Source of the DNA: Thermacetogenium sp. UBA4966 | Lineage (GTDB): Bacteria; Bacillota; DSM-12270; Thermacetogeniales; Thermacetogeniaceae | Direction of reading: 5' to 3' | DNA length: 5,048 nucleotides | Assembly (NCBI GenBank): GCA_002397275.1 | Contig: DHAA01000002.1 | Location: 1-5,048, forward strand | In this document: one piece after another, positions 1-5,048 of the stretch | Layout of the letters: the number at the start of each line of letters is the position of its first letter | Position numbering within the stretch: position 1 is the stretch's first letter | Translations under genes and position numbers: made by a program | Notes under the pieces: model-generated | Seen by the model: only the letters and a program-made list of their open reading frames with translations | The model's database searches: none | Told to the model about the DNA's origin: nothing

Positions 1-236
1 AGGCACAAAAGCCCCAGGGAGCAGAGCGCCTGCAGAAAACGTTCTGCCGCTTGAGGATCCCACTGCAAGCGGTCCGCCAGTTCAGCGGCGGTCATGCCTT
101 TTTCCGCCAGAAGGGCAAACAGGCCGTTCTCTATAGCTGTAAAGAGAGCCGCCGAATACCAGTAGGCTGTGGCCAGATCCTCCAGATACTGAGGCCCTGC
201 TTCCTGAGGTTCAAAATTTTGAAAGAACAGCTTCAC
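1..236 (-). CDS. SAM-dependent O-methyltransferase-like protein, N-terminal part (BzaC-like candidate)
   Basis: This is a partial gene: 78 codons are present and the rest lies beyond position 1. The GTG start overlaps the cobT stop (GTGA, 233-236) and is preceded by AAGGAG at 245-250, 8 nt away, so translation is probably coupled to cobT. The product begins MKLFFQNFEPQ and continues with a helical stretch, then a helix-turn-helix-like part (about residues 47-77, with TAAELADRL and AAERFLQALCSLGLL). This is the winged-helix dimerisation domain found at the N-terminus of plant-type and bacterial small-molecule O-methyltransferases. The SAM-binding Rossmann domain would lie outside the window. 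In anaerobic benzimidazole clusters such as that of Eubacterium limosum, cobT is followed by bzaC, which methylates 5-hydroxybenzimidazole to 5-methoxybenzimidazole. Position, domain type and B12 control fit BzaC, but that is inference. Another methyltransferase, or a regulator with the same fold, cannot be excluded from 78 residues. Confidence 0.85.
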   Translation of the reverse strand, partial: MKLFFQNFEPQEAGPQYLEDLATAYWYSAALFTAIENGLFALLAEKGMTAAELADRLQWDPQAAERFLQALCSLGLLC

Positions 237-1318
237 CGCGCATACTCCTTCGATTTATTCCTGGCAACCCTGCATTCTTCAAAGGTCATCATCTTTCCGA
301 TCACCGCCGCGGCCCCCTCGAGCAAACACATGGCCAGCGCGGCGCCTGTTCCCTCGCCCAGGCGCATGTTCAGACTGAGCACAGGCGTCAGCCCCAGGTC
401 TTCTAGCATCATGCGGTGCGCATACTCCATGGAACAGTGTCCGGCGATCATGTAGTCGACAGCATGCGGAGCGATACGCCGCGCCAGCAGCGCCCCCGCG
501 GTAGAGATAAACCCATCCACCACCACAGGCGTCCCACAGTAGGCGGCGCCGAGAATTACCCCGGCAATACCGCCGATTTCAAAGCCCCCCACCTTGGCCA
601 GCACATCCAGCGGATCAGAGGGATCCGGTTTGTTCAGCTGCAGGGCCCTCTCAATCACTTGAATCTTCTGCTCCAGGGCGTCGTCACCGATCCCGGCGCC
701 CCGCCCGGTGGCCTCCCGTACCGGCAGACCGGAGAGGGCGGCAAAAATGGCGCTGCTGGGGGTTGTGTTTCCGATACCCATATCTCCCGTTCCCAGTAAT
801 TCTACACCATCCCGGACAAGACCTGCCGCGATGTTAATCCCGGCCTCCAGAGACTGAACGGCCTGCTCTCTGGTCATCGCCGGCCCTGTGACCATATTCC
901 GCGTCCCATAGCCAACCTTGCGGGAGAGGATCTTGCCCGCTGCTACCAGATCCTCAAAGTCCCGGGCGACACCCATATCCACAACGATCACCTCTGCCCC
1001 CGCCACCTCGGCCAGGGCATTGATCCCCGCGCCCCCGGCCACAAAATTGTAAACCATCTGAGGAGTTACCTCTTGAGGGCAGGAGCTTACCCCCTCTTCA
1101 ACAACACCATGGTCACCGGCCATGGTAACGATCGCTTTTTTTCCCACAGAAGGCTTCAAGGTTTCCTTGATCGCCGCCAGCTGTTCGGCCAGATCCAGCA
1201 TCCGGCCGAGACTCCCGATGGGAATAGCCAGGTTATTCAGGCGTTCTCCGGCTCTTGTTCTCCATTCTTTACTGACCGGTCTGATGCCCTCTATAACATC
1301 CTGCAACCGCACTGTCAT
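233..1318 (-). CDS. cobT: Nicotinate-nucleotide--dimethylbenzimidazole phosphoribosyltransferase
   Basis: CobT is a cytoplasmic enzyme that transfers the phosphoribosyl group of nicotinate mononucleotide to 5,6-dimethylbenzimidazole or a related base, giving the alpha-ribotide used as the cobamide lower ligand. The 361-residue product has the family's usual length and its motifs in order: IPIGSLGRM (32-40), MAGDHGV (66-72), GTGDMGIGNTTPSSA (176-190), TGRGAGIGDD (204-213), GGFEIGGIAG (244-253), DGFISTAGALLA (268-279) and LNMRLGEGTGAA (316-327). Glu322 in GEGTG matches the catalytic base Glu317 of the Salmonella enzyme. Asp179 stands where I recall Glu174 there, a conservative change. I chose the ATG at 1318 because AGGAGG lies 8 nt upstream (1327-1332) and the protein then begins MTVRLQDVIEGIRP, like its relatives. 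An upstream ATG at 1348 would add ten residues and overlaps the permease stop, but has only a weak ribosome site. The gene starts 26 nt after the permease stop and overlaps the methyltransferase start by 4 nt. Confidence 0.97.
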   Translation of the reverse strand: MTVRLQDVIEGIRPVSKEWRTRAGERLNNLAIPIGSLGRMLDLAEQLAAIKETLKPSVGKKAIVTMAGDHGVVEEGVSSCPQEVTPQMVYNFVAGGAGINALAEVAGAEVIVVDMGVARDFEDLVAAGKILSRKVGYGTRNMVTGPAMTREQAVQSLEAGINIAAGLVRDGVELLGTGDMGIGNTTPSSAIFAALSGLPVREATGRGAGIGDDALEQKIQVIERALQLNKPDPSDPLDVLAKVGGFEIGGIAGVILGAAYCGTPVVVDGFISTAGALLARRIAPHAVDYMIAGHCSMEYAHRMMLEDLGLTPVLSLNMRLGEGTGAALAMCLLEGAAAVIGKMMTFEECRVARNKSKEYAR

Positions 1319-1326
1319 CTTAACTG

Positions 1327-1337
1327 CCTCCTCCTCT
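1327..1337 (-). promoter_or_regulatory. Strong ribosome binding site that sets the cobT start
   Basis: On the minus strand this reads AGAGGAGGAGG, an excellent Shine-Dalgarno sequence ending 8 nt before the ATG at 1318. It lies inside the ten-codon extension that the upstream ATG (1346-1348) would give, so it favours the shorter protein. The upstream ATG overlaps the permease stop as ATGA, so some coupled initiation there remains possible. Confidence 0.75.
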
Positions 1338-1344
1338 AATTTCC

Positions 1345-2697
1345 TCATCTTTCCGTGTGGGCGGCAACCTTAACGGAAGCAGCGCCTTTCATCTTGACAA
1401 TAGCCAGGTAGAGCATCCCGCTCACCACCATGCTCAAAAAATAACTGATATCCGCTCCCCCTAAATTCTTAGCCAGCGGTCCCACAAAGAAAACCGAGTT
1501 CATGAAAGGGATGGAGATCAGCACGCCGCATAGAAAGGAAAGAATCCCCATCCAGCCGAACGAACAGCGCTCCATTGCCGGGTTTTTCTGCCGGCAGAAG
1601 AAATCGCAGAGCACCACACCCAGCCAGGGCGCCACCCAGTAGGAAAGGAGCAATAAAAAGTTGCTGTAAGTATCCGCCAGCTTACCGGTGCCAAAAGAAA
1701 CCAAGAGCATCGCTGTTCCACCGATGACCACCGCAGAAAGCCAGCGTTTGATAGGAATACCCATAGACTGCATGGCTAACCCGCCGCTGTACATAGCGAC
1801 CGCATTGATCGGAAAAATGCTGAGAATAATGGTCAGCAGAGCGGGAATCGTAAAGGCGCCCATCAGAGTAGAGAAAAATTCCATGGGACCTGTCTGAACG
1901 CCCAGCGAGGCGGTCAAAGCGCCGAGAATCTCCAGCCAGGTGGTGACCGCCAGCATCCCCAGATAGGTAAAGCGCCAGACCTGAAGCTTAGAGGTTTTTT
2001 CAGGCAGGTACCTGGAATAGTCGGCGCCGATGGGAGTATAGCTGATCTGGTAGGAAAAAGTAACAGCGACAGCGAGGATAAATATCCCCCAGCTGAAGCC
2101 TCCGGCGCCGTGACCATTTACCGCAATCACAGCCGGCAGGTTCTTTAAAGCCACCACAGTCACCATCACGAACAAAATGCCTACGATAATGGACATCCAG
2201 CGTGTAAAGGTATGAATAAAATTGTAGCCATAAATGGCGATCAATAAACTGGCCAGCGTCAAAATGAGCAGCGCCGCATGGTACCCCAGAGGCGCCAGCT
2301 TCTGCAGGGCCATTACCGCCAGCACCAGGTTGACCGCCAGCCAGCCGGTGTTATTCATTAGATTAAAGATGGACAGACCGGCCACACCCATTTTGCCAAA
2401 CACACGCCCGCTGCCTGGAATGACCGGCCGCCCCAGACTGGGGCCCATCGCCGAGGTCATAGCCAGAAAAGCCGCGCCGGTAAGATTACCAATGATGATT
2501 GCCAGAACGGCATATTTCAGCGACAGGCCAAATTCGATACCTAAAAACCCTGTAAACCAAGTGACCACATTGAGATTGGTCGCAAACCAAAGCGTGAACA
2601 TTTGCTTTGGCTGCCCATGCCGTTCTTCTTTCGGAATCTTCTCCACTCCAAAAGGCTCAACCTCCATCACCTTTTCCTGATAAACGGTCTCTGACAA
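1345..2697 (-). CDS. NCS1-family permease (cytosine/purine/hydantoin type), candidate lower-ligand base importer
   Basis: This encodes a polytopic inner-membrane carrier of the NCS1 family (CodB, CytX, Mhp1), which imports nucleobases and related heterocycles using a cation gradient. About 12 hydrophobic segments are visible (roughly residues 35-58, 64-84, 108-133, 142-160, 166-185, 203-222, 243-266, 283-303, 320-338, 347-368, 384-403 and 418-436, counted from the ATG at 2703). Family marks are GNLTG (72-76), GPSLGRPVI (87-95), the TM3 segment NNTGWLAVN (117-125) and the diagnostic GADYSRYLP (226-234). The length of about 450 residues is typical. The ATG at 2703 directly abuts GGAGGG with no spacer, whereas the TTG two codons later lies 6 nt from it, so TTG at 2697 is preferred. 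It is the first gene after the cobalamin riboswitch and precedes cobT, so import of a benzimidazole, hydroxybenzimidazole or adenine for CobT is a reasonable inference. The substrate cannot be read from the sequence. Confidence 0.95.
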   Translation of the reverse strand: MSETVYQEKVMEVEPFGVEKIPKEERHGQPKQMFTLWFATNLNVVTWFTGFLGIEFGLSLKYAVLAIIIGNLTGAAFLAMTSAMGPSLGRPVIPGSGRVFGKMGVAGLSIFNLMNNTGWLAVNLVLAVMALQKLAPLGYHAALLILTLASLLIAIYGYNFIHTFTRWMSIIVGILFVMVTVVALKNLPAVIAVNGHGAGGFSWGIFILAVAVTFSYQISYTPIGADYSRYLPEKTSKLQVWRFTYLGMLAVTTWLEILGALTASLGVQTGPMEFFSTLMGAFTIPALLTIILSIFPINAVAMYSGGLAMQSMGIPIKRWLSAVVIGGTAMLLVSFGTGKLADTYSNFLLLLSYWVAPWLGVVLCDFFCRQKNPAMERCSFGWMGILSFLCGVLISIPFMNSVFFVGPLAKNLGGADISYFLSMVVSGMLYLAIVKMKGAASVKVAAHTER

Positions 2698-2703
2698 GGC
2701 CAT

Positions 2704-2709
2704 CCCTCC
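2704..2709 (-). promoter_or_regulatory. Ribosome binding site deciding the permease start
   Basis: GGAGGG on the minus strand touches the ATG at 2701-2703, which leaves no room for normal initiation. The in-frame TTG at 2695-2697 has a 6 nt spacer and is the better start. A third option, the ATG at codon 13 (MEVEPFG), has an AGGA 7 nt upstream but a poorer match. Confidence 0.6.
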
Positions 2710-2749
2710 GGTCTAGTAAAATAAAACCACTCAGCGCTACCCGGACAAC

Positions 2750-2782
2750 AAAAAAACCCACACTGAAATCAGCGTGGATTTT
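2750..2782 (-). terminator. Intrinsic terminator in the riboswitch leader
   Basis: On the minus strand the arms 2770-2782 and 2753-2765 form a 13-bp stem with two G-U wobbles and an ATTT loop (2766-2769). The 3' arm runs into a seven-T tract (2750-2756). It lies between the cobalamin aptamer and the permease start, about 47 nt before the coding region. It is therefore the likely expression platform: when B12 is bound, transcription stops here before the operon. Confidence 0.87.
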
Positions 2783-2794
2783 ACCATCACCCAG

Positions 2795-2827
2795 CTTAAC
2801 ACTACCCCACCACGAGGAGTGATTAAG
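2795..2827 (-). other. Middle hairpin of the leader, possible switching element
   Basis: Just after the aptamer, CTTAA-T-CACT (2818-2827) can pair with AGTGTTAAG (2795-2803), giving nine base pairs with one bulged U and a 14-nt G-rich loop. The loop contains CGTGG (2810-2814), complementary to CCACG in the 5' arm of the terminator (2773-2777). The 3' arm repeats a nonamer found inside the aptamer (GTTAAGCTG on the minus strand, at 2792-2800 and 2855-2863). The pairings are visible in the sequence; a switching role is inferred. Confidence 0.45.
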
Positions 2828-2828
2828 T

Positions 2829-2991
2829 TTTTTCAGGCAGGTCTCCTGACTTCGCAGCTTAACCTTCTCTGACCCTTCCCGGTATGGTAAGCCACCCGGT
2901 GGCCATGTCAGAATCGTATCTGCTTACAGTGGCGGGTCCGTCCGGGAATCTCACCCGGTTCCCTATTCTCCCCTGCGGGGCGCCTGAAAAA
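2829..2991 (-). ncRNA. Cobalamin (B12) riboswitch aptamer
   Basis: The minus strand carries the full set of cobalamin-aptamer landmarks in order. These are the P1 5' arm (2982-2991), the GGGAACCGGGTGAGATTCCC hairpin region (2944-2963), GCCACTGT (2926-2933), a peripheral GCCAC/GTGGC hairpin (2891-2903) and the B12 box AGTCAGGAGACCTGCC (2836-2851). The P1 3' arm (2829-2838) is perfectly complementary over 10 bp to the 5' arm. The element lies in the 5' leader of the permease-cobT-methyltransferase operon with a terminator downstream, so it should switch the operon off when cobalamin is plentiful. An adenosylcobalamin-type aptamer is likely, but the ligand form cannot be fixed by eye. Confidence 0.96.
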
Positions 2992-3015
2992 TACGCATAT
3001 GCGGTTGTAAATATT

Positions 3016-3043
3016 ATTATACCGGTAAGCGCCGATTTGTCAA
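3016..3043 (-). promoter_or_regulatory. Sigma-A-type promoter of the B12-regulated operon
   Basis: The minus strand has TTGACA (3038-3043) and TATAAT (3016-3021), both exact consensus matches, with a 16-nt spacer. Transcription should begin near 3009, about 18 nt before the P1 stem of the riboswitch. The strong promoter fits control by termination in the leader rather than by weak initiation. Confidence 0.9.
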
Positions 3044-3078
3044 GAAGTTATTCTGACAAAAGCTGACAGTAGGTCTTA

Positions 3079-3285
3079 TTATAAAGAGCATCTCCAGAGA
3101 ATAAAGAATACGCCGATAATTATAAGTATCGTGAGCACCCTTGTCAGACAACCGCCTTTTGTTAACATCCTAAAATTCCAGATCGTCGAACGGTTGATTG
3201 AATCTGCGAAATTAATCATAGGATGTTTTTTATATTCTTCTATCTGGCGTTTATCCAGCTTATCTTTTTCATCTTCTAAATCCAT
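3079..3285 (-). CDS. Small single-pass membrane protein of unknown function (68 aa)
   Basis: I do not recognise this protein. Residues 1-21 are highly charged (MDLEDEKDKLDKRQIEEYKK), residues 22-48 are polar, and residues 49-64 (RVLTILIIIGVFFILW order) form one hydrophobic segment near the C-terminus, followed by RCSL. This suggests a tail-anchored or single-pass inner-membrane protein with its N-terminus in the cytoplasm. The ATG at 3285 has a G6 Shine-Dalgarno-like run (3293-3298) 7 nt upstream, which supports translation. It lies 36 nt upstream of the B12-operon promoter on the same strand, with no clear terminator between, and diverges from the ABC exporter genes. Its own promoter is weak or unrecognised. 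It could be an accessory of either neighbour or unrelated. That it is a real gene is likely but not certain. Confidence 0.6.
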   Translation of the reverse strand: MDLEDEKDKLDKRQIEEYKKHPMINFADSINRSTIWNFRMLTKGGCLTRVLTILIIIGVFFILWRCSL

Positions 3286-3317
3286 GTTACATCCCCCCTA
3301 TTACCTTCCACACCCCT

Positions 3318-3346
3318 ATCATAACAGAAACCAAACGGCCCATAAA
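3318..3346 (-). promoter_or_regulatory. Weak candidate promoter for the 68-aa gene
   Basis: A good -10 match, TATGAT (3318-3323), lies 33 nt upstream of the start codon. The hexamer 17 nt further upstream, TTTATG (3341-3346), matches the -35 consensus at only three positions. It is suggested mainly by position. Confidence 0.3.
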
Positions 3347-3398
3347 TATCCTGTATCAGTTCATCCAAGTTTTTTCAGCTTCATTTAAGGTTCGCGCC

Positions 3399-3428
3399 TT
3401 ACAATAGAGATAAATATCTCCCTATAAA
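3399..3428 (+). promoter_or_regulatory. Candidate promoter of the ABC exporter operon
   Basis: TTACAA (3399-3404) and TATAAA (3423-3428) could be -35 and -10 boxes with an 18-nt spacer, placed 28 nt before the GTG start. The -10 is good and the -35 poor, as expected of a promoter that needs help or is controlled. The spacer holds a palindrome (3407-3420). TACAAT at 3400-3405 is an alternative -10, but has no matching -35. Confidence 0.35.
3407..3420. repeat. Short inverted repeat, candidate operator
   Basis: GAGATA and TATCTC form a perfect 6-bp inverted repeat around AA. It sits within the spacer of the candidate ABC promoter. Regulators of exporter operons (MerR or GntR type) often bind here, but no regulator gene is in the window, so this is a positional inference from a short, AT-rich motif that could arise by chance. 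Confidence 0.35.
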
Positions 3429-3440
3429 CGATATATGGGA

Positions 3441-3447
3441 AAAGGAA
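3441..3447 (+). promoter_or_regulatory. Ribosome binding site that sets the ABC ATPase start
   Basis: AAAGGAA ends 8 nt before the GTG at 3456, a normal spacing. It lies inside the seven-codon extension that the ATG at 3435 would add, and that ATG has no purine-rich site before it. GTG at 3450 is only 2 to 3 nt away, too close. Confidence 0.7.
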
Positions 3448-3455
3448 GTGTGAAA

Positions 3456-4430
3456 GTGATTGAAGTGAAAAACCTGACCAAGAAATATGGCGAACAAATG
3501 GCAATTGATCATTTGAACTTCACCATAGAAGATGGCCGAATCTATGGCTTTCTTGGCCCAAACGGAGCAGGCAAGAGCACAACGATGAATATCATGACCG
3601 GGTGCCTGGCCGCAACGGAAGGAAGCGTAACCATCGATTCATTGGATATATTTAAAGACGCGCAAAAAGCGAAGAAAAGGATCGGTTATCTGCCCGAGCA
3701 CCCGCCGCTCTATCTGGAGATGACCGCGGACGAGTACCTGCATTTCATCGCTGAAGCAAAAGGGGTGGAAAAAAAGCTGCAGGCAGGAGAAGTTACCGCG
3801 GTCGAAAAGAAAACGCAGATCTGGAGCGTTAGGAACCGCTTGCTGAATAACCTGTCCAAAGGTTACCGGCAGCGTGTGGGAATCGCTCAGGCGCTGCTCG
3901 GCAATCCGCAGACGATCATCCTGGACGAGCCGACGAACGGTTTAGATCCGAGACAAATGATGGAGATCAGGGACATGATCCGTGAACTCGGCAAAGAACA
4001 CACCGTCTTCATCAGCAGCCATATCTTATCCGAAATTAAAGAGGTCAGCGATCATATCCTGATCATTTCACAAGGCCGGCTGGCCGCCAACGATACCCCT
4101 GAAAACCTGGAGAACCTTATATCCGGAAAGGCAAAGATGCAGCTGCTCGTCAAAGCCTCCCGGGAAGACGCAGAACTTCTGCTGCAGTCGCTTGACGCAG
4201 AAATAAAATATATCTTATCGGAAGAAAACGACGACGAATCGTCGATTTCCCTTTCTTATCCGAATTCAATCGATATCAGCGAAAGGATTTTCTCACTGTT
4301 CAGCAAAGCAGGAAAGCCGATTTTGGAAATGTATAAAGAAAAAACCAATCTGGAGGATGTATTCCTGGAGCTGACAGAGGAAAGCGCGGAAGCTGATGAG
4401 GAGGCGGCAGCTGATGAAAGCGATCTTTAA
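3456..4430 (+). CDS. ABC-2-type exporter ATP-binding protein (GldA-like)
   Basis: This is the ATPase subunit of an ABC exporter, acting on the cytoplasmic face with the membrane permease encoded next. The 324-residue product begins MIEVKNLTKKYG, the standard opening of the family. It shows Walker A GPNGAGKST (34-42), YLPEHPP with Glu81 at the Q-loop position (a usual variant in this subgroup), the signature LSKGYRQR (133-140), Walker B TIILDEP with catalytic Glu158 (153-159), the D-loop GLDP (162-165) and the switch His189 in SSHILSE. All residues needed for ATP hydrolysis are present. The C-terminal part (about 225-324) ends with NLEDVFLELT (298-307), typical of GldA-type proteins, then an acidic tail. 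The tail's codons also carry the Shine-Dalgarno site of the permease gene, which overlaps by 17 nt. The start is GTG at 3456, chosen for its ribosome site; an ATG at 3435 lacks one. The substrate is unknown: gliding-type, antimicrobial peptide and drug exporters all share this build. Confidence 0.96.
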   Translation: MIEVKNLTKKYGEQMAIDHLNFTIEDGRIYGFLGPNGAGKSTTMNIMTGCLAATEGSVTIDSLDIFKDAQKAKKRIGYLPEHPPLYLEMTADEYLHFIAEAKGVEKKLQAGEVTAVEKKTQIWSVRNRLLNNLSKGYRQRVGIAQALLGNPQTIILDEPTNGLDPRQMMEIRDMIRELGKEHTVFISSHILSEIKEVSDHILIISQGRLAANDTPENLENLISGKAKMQLLVKASREDAELLLQSLDAEIKYILSEENDDESSISLSYPNSIDISERIFSLFSKAGKPILEMYKEKTNLEDVFLELTEESAEADEEAAADESDL

Positions 4431-5048
4431 ACGAGAATTGGCATCCTATTTTCAGAATATGTCCGGATATGCATTCTGTGCATTTGTACTTTTTTTTGCC
4501 GGCATTTTTATCTATATCCTCAATCTGAGAGAAGGATATCCATACTACGAATATGTCCTGAGCAACATGACTTTTGTGTACTTGATGGCCATTCCGGTCC
4601 TGACAATGCGTTCTTTTGCCGAGGAGCGGAAACAAAAAACAGATCAGCTTCTCTATTCTCTCCCGCAAACCGGCATGAAGGTGGTTCTCGGGAAATATTT
4701 TTCCATGCTGGCAGTCCTGCTGATTCCAATATTGATCATGGCGATGGCGCCGCCGCTTCTCAATCTGTACGGCAAAATAAATCTTCCGTCCGCATATGGG
4801 GCGCTTTTCGCTTTCTTCCTGCTGGGAGCGGCTCTGACAGCGATCGGCATGTTTTTCTCGTCTCTCACCGAAAACGGGATGATCGCGGCGATCGTCAGCT
4901 TTGTGGTGTTCCTGATCAACTATTTTACAACTACCATTGCCAACAACATTTCCGCGGCGGCAGGAGCTTCGCTTCTCATGTTTACGGTACTGATCATTCT
5001 GCTGGCGCTGCTGACCGCTTACCTGACCAAAAACAAAACCGTGGCTGT
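4414..5048 (+). CDS. ABC-2-type transporter permease (GldF-like), N-terminal part
   Basis: This is the membrane subunit that partners the ATPase just upstream. The frame stays open from the ATG at 4414 to the window end, giving 211 complete codons without the natural stop. GAGGAGG (4398-4404) lies 9 nt before the start, inside the ATPase gene, and the 17-nt overlap points to coupled translation. The protein opens MKAIFKRELASYFQ, an amphipathic cytoplasmic stretch usual in ABC-2 permeases. Hydrophobic segments follow at about 19-37, 53-65, 96-117, 130-150, 157-172 and 184-204. The loop PVLTMRSFAEERKQKTDQLL (61-80) followed by YSLP matches the conserved LTMR-EE-TxELL-SP motif of GldF-like permeases, and GMFFSSLTENGMIAAI (145-160) is also family-typical. 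Around 240 to 290 residues would be normal, so little of the core is missing. No substrate can be assigned. Confidence 0.95.
   Translation, partial: MKAIFKRELASYFQNMSGYAFCAFVLFFAGIFIYILNLREGYPYYEYVLSNMTFVYLMAIPVLTMRSFAEERKQKTDQLLYSLPQTGMKVVLGKYFSMLAVLLIPILIMAMAPPLLNLYGKINLPSAYGALFAFFLLGAALTAIGMFFSSLTENGMIAAIVSFVVFLINYFTTTIANNISAAAGASLLMFTVLIILLALLTAYLTKNKTVA

Noticed and set aside
51..455. Plus-strand open frame opposite the methyltransferase and the 3' end of cobT
   Set aside because: It is antisense to well-supported genes, has no ribosome site and encodes a low-complexity Ser/Pro/Arg-rich product resembling no family.
416..799. Plus-strand open frame within cobT
   Set aside because: It is a mirror of the conserved cobT coding strand; the product is rich in Arg, Gly and His and shows no domain.
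2234..2680. Plus-strand open frame of about 148 codons opposite the permease 5' part
   Set aside because: It is antisense to the NCS1 membrane segments, and its composition is that of a reverse-complement shadow.
1345..2697. Reading the permease as a thiamin-related CytX (hydroxymethylpyrimidine carrier) or plain cytosine permease CodB
   Set aside because: The leader is a cobalamin and not a TPP riboswitch, and the partners are cobT and a methyltransferase and not thiamin or codA genes; the family is the same but context argues for another substrate.
2884..3066. Short plus-strand frame over the riboswitch
   Set aside because: The region is fully explained on the other strand by the cobalamin aptamer and the consensus promoter.
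4300..4919. Minus-strand open frames opposite the ABC permease
   Set aside because: They are antisense to a gene with clear ABC-2 permease motifs and a strong ribosome site; no family resemblance was seen.
1..5048. CRISPR array, insertion sequence, tRNA or rRNA
   Set aside because: No regularly spaced repeats, transposase, terminal inverted repeats or RNA gene signatures were seen.

Overview
The window looks like chromosomal DNA of an anaerobic, cobamide-using Firmicute, probably a Clostridia-type organism. The reasons are strong purine-rich Shine-Dalgarno sites with GTG and TTG starts, tightly overlapping genes, a sigma-A-type consensus promoter, a transcription-terminating cobalamin riboswitch, and a cobT gene followed by a methyltransferase resembling those of anaerobic lower-ligand clusters. 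I cannot name the genus from the sequence.

Left part, minus strand (positions 1 to about 3043): one vitamin-B12-controlled operon. A near-perfect promoter (3016-3043) drives a leader of roughly 310 nt that holds a cobalamin riboswitch aptamer (2829-2991), a middle hairpin (2795-2827) and an intrinsic terminator (2750-2782). Then come a 12-TM NCS1 (cytosine/purine/hydantoin-type) permease (1345-2697), cobT for nicotinate-nucleotide:dimethylbenzimidazole phosphoribosyltransferase (233-1318), and the first 78 codons of an O-methyltransferase-like gene (1-236), which overlaps the cobT stop by 4 nt and runs off the window. CobT activates the lower-ligand base of cobamides. The methyltransferase has the placement and N-terminal type expected of BzaC, which O-methylates 5-hydroxybenzimidazole in anaerobic DMB synthesis. 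An NCS1 carrier co-transcribed with these two genes under a B12 riboswitch suggests uptake of a benzimidazole or purine base for remodelling into a cobamide lower ligand. This is the most interesting part of the window, and the transporter's substrate is inferred only.

Middle (3079-3455): a small unrecognised minus-strand gene encodes a 68-residue protein with a charged N-terminus and one C-terminal membrane segment. A short divergent intergenic region follows, with a candidate operator palindrome.

Right part, plus strand (3456-5048): an ABC-2-type exporter operon of the GldA/GldF type. It has a complete ATP-binding subunit and, overlapping it by 17 nt, the 5' 211 codons of its membrane permease, cut by the window edge. 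Nothing ties its substrate to the B12 operon. The two operons diverge, with the small gene between them.
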